Notes: generated by a model not told the origin, from the letters alone. A DNA stretch of 64,000 bases from Nocardioides sp. W7 (GCF_022919075.1 NZ_CP095078.1:434001-498000); one strand, 5' to 3'. Positions 37,157 through 45,880 are shown, numbered from the stretch's first letter. Numbers and translations: made by a program.

Positions 37157-37425
37157 CCGCGGACCTCGAACCGGGTCGCGCCGGTGGCCTCGCCCGCTCG
37201 GACGTCGACGCCGCTCACCCGGGCGTACGACGGCCCGGTGCGGCACCAGGCGACCAGCTCGCGCACGCCGTCCTCGCTGCCCTCGAAGTGCCCCGCGACC
37301 GAGCCGTCCGGCTCGTTGCGGACCCAGCCGACGACGCCGAGGCGGCGGGCCTCCTGCTCGGTGTACATCCGGAACGAGACGCCCTGCACCCGTCCGGTCA
37401 CGGTCACGTCGACGGCTGTGGTCAT
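37153..37425 (-). CDS. acyP: Acylphosphatase
   Basis: This 90-residue enzyme hydrolyses acyl phosphates such as 1,3-bisphosphoglycerate or carbamoyl phosphate. Signature motifs are GRVQGVSFRMYTEQEARRLG (with the phosphate-binding Arg) and GWVRNEPDGSVAGHFEG (with the catalytic Asn). Length is standard. The downstream ABM-like gene overlaps it by four bases. An MFS gene diverges upstream with 69 bases between starts. Confidence 0.95.
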   Translation of the reverse strand: MTTAVDVTVTGRVQGVSFRMYTEQEARRLGVVGWVRNEPDGSVAGHFEGSEDGVRELVAWCRTGPSYARVSGVDVRAGEATGATRFEVRG

Positions 37426-37494
37426 GCCTCCATCATCACGCGCCTTTCGAGACCACCCCCAAACCCCGCTGCGGGTTCGGGGTACAACGGTCGG

Positions 37495-38946
37495 GTGAGC
37501 GAGCACGCCGTCGACGACCGGCCCCACCAGGAGTCGGGCGACCCGGCGTACGAGCCGCATCCGCGCCGGTGGCGGATCCTGGGGGTCTCCCTGGTCGTCG
37601 GCTTCATGTCGCTGCTCGACGTCTCGATCGTCAACGTCGCGATCCCGTCGATGCAGGAGGGCCTGCACACCTCGGCCGGGACCATCCAGTGGGTGGTCTC
37701 GGGCTACACGCTGGCCTTCGGGCTGACCCTGGTCGCCGGCGGCCGGCTCGGGGACGCCTACGGTCGCCGTCGGATGATGCTGATCGGCCTGGCCGGCTTC
37801 ACGCTCGCGAGCGCCGCCGTCGGCCTGGCCCCCAACGCTGCGCTGGTGATCCTCGCGCGGTTGCTCCAGGGGGCGTTCGCCGGGCTGCTCACCCCGCAGA
37901 ACACCGGGATGATCCAGCAGCTCTTCCGCGGTCGCGAGCGGGCCAAGGCGTTCGGGCTGTTCGGGTTCACGGTGTCGACGGCCTCGGCCACCGGGCCGGT
38001 GCTCGGCGGACTGATCATCGCCCTGGCCGGTGAGGAGGACGGCTGGCGCTGGCTGTTCCTCGTCAACGTGCCGATCGGCCTGGTGGCCGCCGTCGCCGTG
38101 CTGCGGATGGTCCCGAAGCGTCGGCCCGACCCCGAGCCGACCGACCACCGCATCGACGTACCCGGCGCGGTGCTGCTGGGCCTGACCGTGCTGTCCCTGC
38201 TTTACCCGGTGGTGTCGCTCGAGGGCGGCGAACGGCTGCCACTGGCGCTGCTCGCGGGCGTGCCGCTCTTCGGCTGGGCCTTCGTCGCGTGGGAGCGTCG
38301 TACGACGAGCCGCGGCCATCCGCCCCTCATCGACGTGGGACTGCTGCGCACGCTGCCCAGCTACGTCAAGGGGCTGGCGATCGGGGCGCTCTACTTCACC
38401 GGCTTCACCGGGCTGCTGCTGGTGATCTCGATCCACCTGCAGGTCGCGCTCGAGCTCTCGGCCCTGCAGGCCGGGCTGGCGATCATGCCCTTCGCGGTGG
38501 GCTCCGCGGTGAGCGCACCACTGGGTGGGCGCTACGTCTCCGACGCGGGCCGCCGGCTCACCGTCGCCGCGCTCGCGGTGATGATGACCGGCGTCGTGCT
38601 CGTCGCGCTGCTCGCCCCCGGCCGGGACCCGATCTGGCCCTGGCTGCTGCCGACGCTGCTGCTCACCGGGCTCGGCGCCGGTGCGGTCGTCTCGCCCAAC
38701 ATCACGCTCACCCTCGCCGACGTACCGCCCCGGATGGGCGGCGCCGCCGGCGGCGGGCTGCAGACCGGGCAGCGGATCGGCGCCTCGATCGGCGCCGCCC
38801 TGCTGGTCACCGTCTACCAGCTCACCTCGGACTCGATGTCCACCGACGCCGCGCTGCGCGCCGCCCTGCTCACCGGTGCCGGACTCGTGCTCCTGGCCCT
38901 GCTGATCGCCGTACGGGCGGCGCGTCCGCCCTCGCGCGTCGAGTGA
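37495..38946 (+). CDS. MFS transporter, DHA2 (14-TM) type
   Basis: This 483-residue exporter shows SLLDVSIVNVAIPSM, IQWVVSGYTLAFGLTLVAGG and motif A as GGRLGDAYGRRRMM, then LLQGAFAGLLTPQN. Hydrophobic stretches agree with 14 helices. The substrate is unknown and there is no local regulator. The GTG start has no Shine-Dalgarno; TACAAC ends 6 bases upstream. The last codons and the stop lie inside a 23-bp perfect inverted repeat. Confidence 0.92.
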   Translation: MSEHAVDDRPHQESGDPAYEPHPRRWRILGVSLVVGFMSLLDVSIVNVAIPSMQEGLHTSAGTIQWVVSGYTLAFGLTLVAGGRLGDAYGRRRMMLIGLAGFTLASAAVGLAPNAALVILARLLQGAFAGLLTPQNTGMIQQLFRGRERAKAFGLFGFTVSTASATGPVLGGLIIALAGEEDGWRWLFLVNVPIGLVAAVAVLRMVPKRRPDPEPTDHRIDVPGAVLLGLTVLSLLYPVVSLEGGERLPLALLAGVPLFGWAFVAWERRTTSRGHPPLIDVGLLRTLPSYVKGLAIGALYFTGFTGLLLVISIHLQVALELSALQAGLAIMPFAVGSAVSAPLGGRYVSDAGRRLTVAALAVMMTGVVLVALLAPGRDPIWPWLLPTLLLTGLGAGAVVSPNITLTLADVPPRMGGAAGGGLQTGQRIGASIGAALLVTVYQLTSDSMSTDAALRAALLTGAGLVLLALLIAVRAARPPSRVE

Positions 38947-38999
38947 CATGGATTGGCCCCGCAAACCGAGCTCCTGGGGGCCAATCCATGTCACTCGAC
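38938..38999. terminator. 23-bp perfect inverted repeat over the MFS stop codon
   Basis: Arms 38938-38960 and 38977-38999 are exact complements (GTCGAGTGACATGG ... CCATGTCACTCGAC) around a 16-base loop. The convergent gene ends 16 bases further on. The stem is long and less GC-rich than neighbouring hairpins. Confidence 0.65.
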
Positions 39000-39015
39000 G
39001 GTGCCGGGCTGGTGC

Positions 39016-40044
39016 TCAGCCCTCACAGCCCAGTCCGTCGGTGTAGTTCCTCGGCACCCGGCCGGCGGCCACCTCGTCGGCGAGTCCCCAGATGAACTGG
39101 GGGTACTCGCCGTCGGCCGCCATCTCCCGCAGCACCGGCCACTGGCGGGTCGTCGCGATGGCCTCCGCGGCGAGATCGGCGCGCGCCTCGTCACCGGCTC
39201 GCACCGCGAGCCGGAACTCGGTGATCCACTCGCACGCCAGCTGACCGGCCACGTCGGCGCCGAGCTGGTACGGGTCGTTCTGCTCCGACGAGAAGCCCGT
39301 CCGGGTGCTGCCCGGCGGGAGCAGCGGGTCGACGTGGGCGCGAATGCCGTCGAGCAGCTCCTCGATCTCCGCGTCCCGCTCGGTGCCGTCCACGAAGTCC
39401 GGTGGCAGCGCGGCCTCGAAGGTGGCCCGATCGACCTGGCGGAGCCGGCCGAGCAGGTCGAGGTACGCGTCCTCGTCCATGCCGCTGCCGCGGACCTCGA
39501 CCCAGCTGCCGTTCTGCACCTCGCGAATCACGGTGTGGTCCCGGGCGCTGTAGGCCCAGATCTGGGCGGGCCGGCCCAGCACCTCCACAGGCACGCCGTC
39601 GGCCGGCGGCTCCGTGATGTGCCGGCGGTCCTCGACGTACTCCTCGTAGCTGGCGGCGTCCTGCCAGGACACGTCGAAGGACGCGTCCCCCTTCTCGAAG
39701 ATGACCTCGCCACCGCGGCTGTCCACGTAGGCGTAGGAGGCCACCCAGCCGGGGGCGTCGAGCACGGTCCACCCGGCCTCGACGGTGGGATCGACGGGAC
39801 CGGCCGGCTGGGCGGACCCGCCGGCGCCCGGGCCGGCGCCGCCCCACCAGGCCGCGCCCGCCGCCAGCGCGGCGACGGCGGCGGCCGCGGCGACCGGCAC
39901 CAGCCAGGTACGCCGGCCACGGGGGCGCGTGCGGACCGGACGGTCGTCGAGGACGGGACTGCGCATGATCTCCTCCAGGAGCTCGGCCCGCCCGTGGTGC
40001 AGGGGCAGGGCGACGACCTCGTCGTCGGTGAGGTGACTGCTCAT
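39016..40044 (-). CDS. Membrane-anchored partner of the ECF sigma gene (anti-sigma-like)
   Basis: This 342-residue protein has a short cytoplasmic N-terminus (residues 1-45, LTDDEVVALPLHHGRAELLE), one helix (WLVPVAAAAAVAALAAGAA, about 47-66) and a 270-residue extracytoplasmic domain with two Cys. There is no canonical zinc-binding HxxxCxxC motif, so it is not a ZAS-type anti-sigma factor. Position and topology still fit a sensor or regulator of the sigma factor. Its ATG overlaps the stop of the sigma gene by four bases. I do not recognise the outer domain. Confidence 0.75.
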   Translation of the reverse strand: MSSHLTDDEVVALPLHHGRAELLEEIMRSPVLDDRPVRTRPRGRRTWLVPVAAAAAVAALAAGAAWWGGAGPGAGGSAQPAGPVDPTVEAGWTVLDAPGWVASYAYVDSRGGEVIFEKGDASFDVSWQDAASYEEYVEDRRHITEPPADGVPVEVLGRPAQIWAYSARDHTVIREVQNGSWVEVRGSGMDEDAYLDLLGRLRQVDRATFEAALPPDFVDGTERDAEIEELLDGIRAHVDPLLPPGSTRTGFSSEQNDPYQLGADVAGQLACEWITEFRLAVRAGDEARADLAAEAIATTRQWPVLREMAADGEYPQFIWGLADEVAAGRVPRNYTDGLGCEG

Positions 40045-40610
40045 GGCTGCTCCCTCCGGGCGAGCTGTGGGTGTCTGGAAGGGAGATGTCCGGGTGGGTC
40101 GGGATCGTTGCCACCGTCCTCGCCCAGCAGCTCCCGCAGTCGCGCCCGGGCACGCGAGAGCCGGGGCCGAACCACGGTCGTGGACAGCCCGAGCACCTCG
40201 GCGATCTCGCGCGGCTCGAGTCCCTCCCACAGGTGCAGCTCGAGGATCTCCTGGTCCCGGCCGCTGAGCCGGCGCATCGCCACGGCGACGTCGGTGCGCC
40301 CGGCGACCTCCACGCTCGCGTCCGGCACGGCGACAGCCAGCTCGGCGCGCAGCCGCTCGCCGAGCAAGCTGCGCCGCCGGTCGCCGCGCCGGCGGTTGGC
40401 CAGCACCCGGCGGGCGACGCCGTACAGCCAGGGCCGGGTCTCCGGCCCGTCCGGCACGTGCGCCAGCCGCCGCCACGCGACCAGGAAGGTCTCCGCCGTC
40501 ACGTCAGCCGCGTCCTCGGGCCGGTCCGTGCGGCGCAGCGCGTAGCCGAGGATCGCGTCGAAGTGCCCGGCGTAGAGCCGGCTGAAGGTCTCCTGCCGAG
40601 CCTCGCCCAT
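40041..40610 (-). CDS. ECF-type RNA polymerase sigma factor (SigE-like)
   Basis: This 189-residue sigma factor has region 2 (FSRLYAGHFDAILGYALRRT, DRPEDAADVTAETFLVAWRRL, PWLYGVARRVLANRRR) and region 4 (LSGRDQEILELHLWEGLEPREIAEVLGLS, given in two parts: LSGRDQEILELHLWEGLE and PREIAEVLGLS, then RLSRARARLRELL). The ATG at 40610 has GAGG five bases upstream; a GTG at 40616 is also in frame. The overlap with the downstream membrane protein gene (ATGA) shows one operon. The upstream gap to purB is only 45 bases, so read-through from purB is possible. Confidence 0.9.
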   Translation of the reverse strand: MGEARQETFSRLYAGHFDAILGYALRRTDRPEDAADVTAETFLVAWRRLAHVPDGPETRPWLYGVARRVLANRRRGDRRRSLLGERLRAELAVAVPDASVEVAGRTDVAVAMRRLSGRDQEILELHLWEGLEPREIAEVLGLSTTVVRPRLSRARARLRELLGEDGGNDPDPPGHLPSRHPQLARREQP

Positions 40611-40655
40611 GCTCACCTCATGTCCGGCAGCCGCACGGGCGTTGCAGGCGAGCGG

Positions 40656-42074
40656 CTAGAGGATCTCGCCTGGGGAGTACGCCGCCGCCTCCGGGTGGCG
40701 GGCGGTCACGTCGGCGACCTGTCGTACGACGGCCTGCACCTGGTCGACGGCGGCACCGGTGAAGGTGATCGGCTCGGCCACCAGGCCGGCCAGCTGGTCG
40801 GCGGTGAGCCCCAGCCGCTCGTCGGCTGCGAGGCGGGCGAAGACGTCGTTCTCGGCCTGCCCCTTCCGCATGTCGAGGGCGGTGCCGACCGCGGCCTCCT
40901 TGATCGCCTCGTGCGCGGACTCGCGCCCGACGCCGTTGCGCACCGCGGCCATCAGCACCTTGGTGGTGGCCAGGAACGGCAGGTAGCGGTCCAGCTCGCG
41001 CTGGATCACCGCCGGGAACGCGCCGAACTCGTCGAGCACGGTCAGGAAGGTCTGGAAGAGCCCGTCGGTGGCGAAGAACGCGTCGGGCAGCGCGACCCGG
41101 CGGACGACGGAGTCGGAGACGTCGCCCTCGTTCCACTGGTCGCCGGCGAGCTCGCCGACCATGGAGACGTAGCCGCGGACGACCACCGCGAGGCCGTTGA
41201 CCCGCTCGCAGGAGCGGCTGTTCATCTTGTGCGGCATCGCCGAGGAGCCGACCTGACCCTCCTTGAAGCCCTCGGTCACGACCTCGTTGCCGGCCATCAG
41301 CCGGACCGTCGTGGCCAGGTTGGACGGGCCGGCGACCAGCTGGGCGAGGGCGGTGACGACGTCGTAGTCGAGCGAGCGCGGGTAGACCTGGCCGACGCTG
41401 GTCAGCACCCGGTCGAAGCCGAGGTGCGCGGCGACCCGCTGCTCCAGCTCGGCCAGCTTCGAGCCGTCGCCGTCGAGCAGGTCGAGCATGTCCTGGGCGG
41501 TGCCCATCGGGCCCTTGATGCCGCGCAGCGGGTAGCGGCCCAGCAGGTTCTCGATCCGCTCCAGCGCGATCAGCATCTCGTCGGCCACGGTCGCGAACCG
41601 CTTGCCGAGCGTCGTCGCCTGGGCGGCGACGTTGTGGCTGCGCCCGGCCATCACGGTGGCCTCGTGCTCGGCGGCGAGCCGGGCCAGACGGGCGAGCGTG
41701 GCGACGGCCCGGTCGCGGAGCAGCCCCAGGGACTGCTTGATCTGGAGCTGCTCGACGTTCTCGGTGAGGTCCCGCGAGGTCATGCCCTTGTGGATGTGCT
41801 CGTGACCGGCGAGGTCGGCGAACTCCTCGATCCGGGCCTTCACGTCGTGGCGGGTGATCCGCTCGCGGGCCGCGATCGAGCCGAGGTCGACCTGGTCGAC
41901 GACGGCCTCGTGGGCCTCGACGACGCCGTCCGGCACCTCGATCCCGAGGTCGCGCTGGGCCTTCAGCACGGCGATCCAGAGCTGCCGCTCCAGGACGATC
42001 TTGTGCTCGGGCGACCAGATGGCTGCGAGATCGGCTCCGGCGTACCGGGTGGCGAGGACGTTGGGGACGGTCAC
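40656..42074 (-). CDS. purB: Adenylosuccinate lyase
   Basis: PurB (472 residues) cleaves SAICAR to AICAR and adenylosuccinate to AMP. Landmarks are NVLATRYAGADLAAIWSPEHK, SRDLTENVEQLQI, HNVAAQATTLGKRF, the catalytic signature GSSAMPHKMNSRSCE and NEGDVSDSVVRRVALPDAF. I chose the GTG at 42074; GAGAAT and GGGAG lie 8-14 bases upstream, so the mRNA could be leaderless or use that weak ribosome site. An upstream in-frame GTG at 42146 lies in a repeat region. The repeat array separates it from purD. Confidence 0.95.
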   Translation of the reverse strand: MTVPNVLATRYAGADLAAIWSPEHKIVLERQLWIAVLKAQRDLGIEVPDGVVEAHEAVVDQVDLGSIAARERITRHDVKARIEEFADLAGHEHIHKGMTSRDLTENVEQLQIKQSLGLLRDRAVATLARLARLAAEHEATVMAGRSHNVAAQATTLGKRFATVADEMLIALERIENLLGRYPLRGIKGPMGTAQDMLDLLDGDGSKLAELEQRVAAHLGFDRVLTSVGQVYPRSLDYDVVTALAQLVAGPSNLATTVRLMAGNEVVTEGFKEGQVGSSAMPHKMNSRSCERVNGLAVVVRGYVSMVGELAGDQWNEGDVSDSVVRRVALPDAFFATDGLFQTFLTVLDEFGAFPAVIQRELDRYLPFLATTKVLMAAVRNGVGRESAHEAIKEAAVGTALDMRKGQAENDVFARLAADERLGLTADQLAGLVAEPITFTGAAVDQVQAVVRQVADVTARHPEAAAYSPGEIL

Positions 42075-42117
42075 GGTGGGTGATTCTCCCATGCCCGTTG
42101 AGTCGTGCGTCCCGGCG

Positions 42118-42223
42118 GTTGAGTCGGGAGACGGTGTCGGACTCAAGCGTCAGAACTCCCGGCTCAACGGTCTGGGGGACCGACTCAACGGTCTGGGGGA
42201 CCGACTCAACGGTCTGGGGGACC
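42118..42223. repeat. Inverted repeat followed by three 21-bp tandem copies
   Basis: GTTGAGTCGGGAG (42118-42130) pairs with CTCCCGGCTCAAC (42156-42168) with one mismatch. From 42161, three direct copies of a 21-bp unit (GACTCAACGGTCTGGGGGAC plus one base) run to 42223; a fourth begins GACTCGACG. The GTTGAGTC/GACTCAAC ends are shared with the repeat at 2397-2479. It fills the purD-purB gap. Confidence 0.75.
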
Positions 42224-42232
42224 GACTCGACG

Positions 42233-43468
42233 TCAGACCGAGGCGGCGATGTCGGTGCGGTGCTGCGCGCCGGGGAAGTCGATGCGGGCGACCCCGGCGT
42301 ACGCCGCCTGCCGGGCGGCGGTGAGGTCGGTGCCGGTGCCGACGACGGCGAGCACCCGCCCGCCGGCGGTGACGAGCTGGCCGTCGGCGATGGCGGTGCC
42401 GGCCTGGATGACGTGTACGCCGGCGAGCGCCTCGGCGGCGTCCAGCCCGCTGATGACGTCGCCCTTGCTGGCGGTCTCGGGGTAGCCCTTGCTGGCCAGC
42501 ACGACCCCCACGGCCGAGCCCGGCTTCCACGCGGGCGGGGGGACCTCGGCGAGGGTGCCGGTCGCCGCGCCGAGCAGCAGCGGGCTGAGCGGGCTGTCGA
42601 GCAGCGCGAGGAGGGGCTGGGTCTCGGGGTCGCCGAAGCGGGCGTTGAACTCCACCACCCGCACCCCCTGCGAGGTGAGCGCGAGACCGGCGTACAGCAA
42701 CCCCGCGAACGGGGCGCCGCGCCGGGCCATCTCGTCGACCGTCGGCTGCAGGACCGTCGCGAGGACCTCGTCGACGAGCCCCTCGGGCGCCCACGGGAGC
42801 GGCGTGTAGGCGCCCATGCCGCCGGTGTTGGGGCCGGCGTCGCCGTCGAAGATCCGCTTGAAGTCCTGGGCGGGCTGGAGCGGGTAGACCGTGCGTCCGT
42901 CGGTGATGGCGAACAGCGAGACCTCGGGGCCGTCGAGGTACTCCTCGACCAGCACCCGCTCGCACTGCGCCGCGTGGTCGAGCGCCGCCTGGCGGTCGTC
43001 GGTGACGACGACGCCCTTGCCGGCAGCCAGGCCGTCGTCCTTCACGACGTACGGCGCGCCGTACTCGTCGAGGGCGGCCGCCACCTGCTCGGCGGTGGTG
43101 CAGGAGCGCGCGGCGGCGGTGGGCACGCCCGCGGCGGCCATCACGTCCTTCGCGAAGGCCTTGGACCCCTCGAGCCGGGCCGCGGTGGCGGACGGGCCGA
43201 AGACCGGGATGCCCCGGGTCGTCACCGCGTCGGCGACGCCGGCGACCAGGGGGGCCTCCGGGCCGACGACGACCAGGTCGACGCCGAGGTCGAGGGCCAG
43301 GGCGGCGACCGCCTCGCCGTCCATCGGGTCGACGTCGTGCAGGGTGGCGACCGCGGCGATGCCGGGGTTGCCGGGGGCGGCGTGCACCTCGCTCACCCCG
43401 GGATCGCGGGACAGGGCGCGGGCCAGGGCGTGTTCGCGGCCACCGGTGCCGATCACGAGCGTCTTCAC
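42233..43468 (-). CDS. purD: Phosphoribosylamine--glycine ligase (GAR synthetase)
   Basis: PurD (411 residues) joins phosphoribosylamine and glycine with ATP. It has the N-terminal VIGTGGREHALARAL, VVGPEAPLVAGVADA, the ATP-grasp core (EGSKAFAKDVM, VVKDDGLAAGKGVVV, EEYLDGPEVSLFAI) and FNARFGDPETQPLL. The GTG at 43468 has TAGGCT ending 8 bases upstream. It follows purA by 25 bases on the same strand, so purA transcription may continue into it. Its stop is next to the tandem repeat array. Confidence 0.96.
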   Translation of the reverse strand: MKTLVIGTGGREHALARALSRDPGVSEVHAAPGNPGIAAVATLHDVDPMDGEAVAALALDLGVDLVVVGPEAPLVAGVADAVTTRGIPVFGPSATAARLEGSKAFAKDVMAAAGVPTAAARSCTTAEQVAAALDEYGAPYVVKDDGLAAGKGVVVTDDRQAALDHAAQCERVLVEEYLDGPEVSLFAITDGRTVYPLQPAQDFKRIFDGDAGPNTGGMGAYTPLPWAPEGLVDEVLATVLQPTVDEMARRGAPFAGLLYAGLALTSQGVRVVEFNARFGDPETQPLLALLDSPLSPLLLGAATGTLAEVPPPAWKPGSAVGVVLASKGYPETASKGDVISGLDAAEALAGVHVIQAGTAIADGQLVTAGGRVLAVVGTGTDLTAARQAAYAGVARIDFPGAQHRTDIAASV

Positions 43469-43493
43469 GGGCTGAGAGCCTAGACGTCCTCGC

Positions 43494-44777
43494 TCAGACC
43501 AGCTCGTGGCGCACGATGGTCGCGGCCCGCGAGGGCCCGACGCCGACGACCGAGATCCGGGCTCCGGACATCTTCTCGACGGCCAGCACGTAGTCCCGGG
43601 CGTTCTTCGGGAGCTCCTCGAAGGTGCGCGCCTCGCTGATGTCCTCCCACCAGCCGGGGAAGTACTCGTAGATCGGCTTCGCGTGGTGGAAGTCGGACTG
43701 GTTGACCGGCATCTCGTCGTGGCGCACGCCGTTGACGTCGTACGCCACGCAGACCGGCACCTGGTCCAGGCCGGTGAGCACGTCGAGCTTGGTGAGCACG
43801 AAGTCGGTGACCCCGTTGACGCGGGCGGCGTAGCGGGCAATGACGGCGTCGTACCAGCCGCAGCGGCGCGGACGACCGGTCGTGGTGCCGTACTCCGCAC
43901 CGACCTTGGCGAGGTGCGCACCGAAGTCGTCGAACAGCTCGGTCGGGAACGGGCCCTCGCCGACGCGGGTCGTGTAGGCCTTGACGATGCCGATGACCCG
44001 GTCCAGGCGCGACGGCGGGATCCCCGAGCCCGTGCACGCGCCACCGGAGGTGGCCGAGGAGGAGGTCACGAACGGGTAGGTGCCGTGGTCGACGTCGAGC
44101 AGCGTGGCCTGGCCGCCCTCGAGGAGCACGACCTCGCCGCGGTCGAGGGCCTGGTTGAGCAGCAGACCGGTGTCGCAGACCATCGGGCGCAGGCGCTCGG
44201 CGTACTCCAGCAGCTCCTCGACGACGCCCTCGACGGTCGCCGCGCGGCGGTTGTAGATCTTGGAGAGGACCTGGTTCTTCAGCTCCAGGACGCCCTCGAC
44301 CTTCTGGGTGAGGATCTTCTCGTCGAAGATGTCCTGGACCCGGATGCCGACCCGGTTCATCTTGTCGGCGTACGTCGGGCCGATGCCGCGACCGGTCGTG
44401 CCGAGGCGACGGCTCCCGAGGAACCGCTCGGTGACCTTGTCGAGCGCCCGGTTGTAGCTGGCGATCACGTGGGCGTTCGCGCTGACCTTGAGGCGGCTGA
44501 CGTCGACGCCGCGGGCCTCCAGCGCGTCGAGCTCCTGGAACAGCACCTCGATGTCGATCACGACGCCGTTGCCGATCACGGGCACGACGTTCGGGCTGAG
44601 GATGCCGCTCGGCAGCAGGTGCAGGGCGTACTTCTCGTCGCCGATGACGACGGTGTGACCCGCGTTGTTGCCGCCGTTGAACTTGACGACGTGGTCGACG
44701 CGGCTGCCGAGCAGGTCGGTCGCCTTGCCCTTCCCCTCGTCACCCCACTGGGCGCCGATGATGGCGATGGCGGGCAT
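43494..44777 (-). CDS. purA: Adenylosuccinate synthetase
   Basis: PurA (427 residues) uses GTP to join IMP and aspartate, the first step to AMP. It has [18 protein letters not shown] with the GTP loop, [44 protein letters not shown] and the later [19 protein letters not shown]. The ATG at 44777 has GAGGAG five bases upstream; a GTG six bases further up is possible. Unlike most pur genes here it has a leader of about 70 bases, and that leader contains a complete intrinsic terminator. purD follows after 25 bases. Confidence 0.97.
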   Translation of the reverse strand: MPAIAIIGAQWGDEGKGKATDLLGSRVDHVVKFNGGNNAGHTVVIGDEKYALHLLPSGILSPNVVPVIGNGVVIDIEVLFQELDALEARGVDVSRLKVSANAHVIASYNRALDKVTERFLGSRRLGTTGRGIGPTYADKMNRVGIRVQDIFDEKILTQKVEGVLELKNQVLSKIYNRRAATVEGVVEELLEYAERLRPMVCDTGLLLNQALDRGEVVLLEGGQATLLDVDHGTYPFVTSSSATSGGACTGSGIPPSRLDRVIGIVKAYTTRVGEGPFPTELFDDFGAHLAKVGAEYGTTTGRPRRCGWYDAVIARYAARVNGVTDFVLTKLDVLTGLDQVPVCVAYDVNGVRHDEMPVNQSDFHHAKPIYEYFPGWWEDISEARTFEELPKNARDYVLAVEKMSGARISVVGVGPSRAATIVRHELV

Positions 44778-44815
44778 GAGCACTCCTCGTCACACTGTGT
44801 TCGTCTCGGACAAAC

Positions 44816-44843
44816 AAAAAACCCCGGCAACAGCGCACCGGGG
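44816..44843 (-). terminator. Intrinsic terminator inside the purA leader
   Basis: On the minus strand, CCCCGG (44843-44838) pairs with CCGGGG (44827-44822) around a 10-base loop, followed at once by six T and then GTTTG. This is the only U-tailed terminator I see in the window. It points toward purA and ends about 38 bases before the purA ATG, so it is either an attenuator or a barrier to upstream transcription. Confidence 0.8.
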
Positions 44844-44856
44844 CTCTTGCGGCGTC

Positions 44857-44862
44857 ACGCTA
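44857..44862 (-). promoter_or_regulatory. Candidate -10 element of the purA leader
   Basis: TAGCGT on the minus strand. Transcription from it would start near 44850, only about 7 bases before the terminator stem. A weak TGAGGT 18 bases further upstream may be the -35. Confidence 0.45.
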
Positions 44863-44911
44863 CCAAACGAACCTCCCCCGACCTCAGGCCGCGCGGGATA
44901 TGGTCCGCCGC

Positions 44912-45826
44912 GTGGACCCCCTCCTCGTCATCACCAACAACGGCGCCGGCCCATCCGACGAGGAGCCGCTGGAGCGCGCGCTGGCCGTGCTGCGCGAGCA
45001 GGCCTCGGTCGAGGTGGTCGGCACGTCGAACCCCGGCGAGCTCGACGGGGCGCTGACCCGGGCGGGGTCGCGCCGGATCGTGGTCGCCGGCGGGGACGGG
45101 AGCTTCCACGCGGTGGTGGCGGCGCTCTACCGGCGCAACGACCTGGCCGGCAGCGTGCTGGGCTTGCTGCCGCTGGGCACCGGCAACGACTTCGCCCGCG
45201 GCACCGGGATCCCGCTGGACGTCGAGGACGCCGCCAAGGTCGTGCTCGAGGGCCGGGTCGCGCCGATGGACCTGATCGTCGACGAGGTCGGCGAGATCGT
45301 CGTCAACAGCGTGCACGCCGGCGCAGGCGCCCAGGCCAGCCGCCGCGGGGCACGCTGGAAGACCCGCCTGCACGCCGTCGGGGTCGGCAAGGCCAACCTC
45401 GGCAAGCTCGGCTACCCCATCGGGGCGGCGCTGGCCGCCCTCGAGCCGCCGTACGTGCGGGTCCGGGTCGAGGTCGACGGCCAGGTCGTGTGCGACTTCG
45501 ACCAGCCGGTGCTGATGGTCGCCGTCGGCAACGGCTCCTCCGTCGGGGGCGGCACCGAGCTCACCCCGGACGCCGACCCGAGCGACGGCCGGGTCGACGT
45601 GATGATCTCGCGCGCGATCGGCCCGCTGGCGCGGTTCGGGTACGTCGCCCAGCTGGTCCGCGGGACGCACGGGAACCGCGACGACGTGATCGAGCTGCGC
45701 GGGTCGACGGTCTCGATCCGCGGCGAGGAGTTCTGGTGCAGCGCCGACGGGGAGATCTACGGCCCGGAACGCTCCCGCACCTGGCGGGTCGAGCCCGCGG
45801 CGTACTCGATGATCCTGCCCACCTGA
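44912..45826 (+). CDS. Diacylglycerol kinase-family lipid kinase
   Basis: This 304-residue protein has the DAGK catalytic fold: nucleotide-binding GGDGSFHAV (residues 60-68), LPLGTGNDFARG and the C-terminal FWCSADGEIYG, where the acidic residue acts as general base. It probably phosphorylates diacylglycerol or a sphingoid lipid at the membrane. I chose the GTG at 44912 because TATGGT ends 7 bases before it; an ATG at 44900 would overlap that -10. The gene is divergent from purA with 134 bases between starts. Confidence 0.9.
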   Translation: MDPLLVITNNGAGPSDEEPLERALAVLREQASVEVVGTSNPGELDGALTRAGSRRIVVAGGDGSFHAVVAALYRRNDLAGSVLGLLPLGTGNDFARGTGIPLDVEDAAKVVLEGRVAPMDLIVDEVGEIVVNSVHAGAGAQASRRGARWKTRLHAVGVGKANLGKLGYPIGAALAALEPPYVRVRVEVDGQVVCDFDQPVLMVAVGNGSSVGGGTELTPDADPSDGRVDVMISRAIGPLARFGYVAQLVRGTHGNRDDVIELRGSTVSIRGEEFWCSADGEIYGPERSRTWRVEPAAYSMILPT

Positions 45827-45837
45827 CCCACCCCGAC

Positions 45838-45880
45838 GGTCGAGCAGCCACCGGTGGTCGAGCAGCCCGTCGAGACCCCC
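45838..45880. repeat. REP-like element, GGTCGAGCAG ... CGTCGAGACC
   Basis: GGTCGAGCAG occurs twice (45838-45847, 45856-45865), flanking CCACC. CGTCGAGACCCCC follows at 45868-45880. Ends and orientation match the elements at 27.6 and 56 kb. It lies between convergent genes. Confidence 0.65.

Noticed and set aside
39016-40044. ZAS-type anti-sigma factor
   Set aside because: Position and topology fit, but there is no HxxxCxxC zinc motif in the N-terminal part; I describe it only as a membrane partner.
42161-42223. Possible CRISPR array
   Set aside because: The units are directly adjacent with no spacers, only three copies exist, and there are no cas genes.
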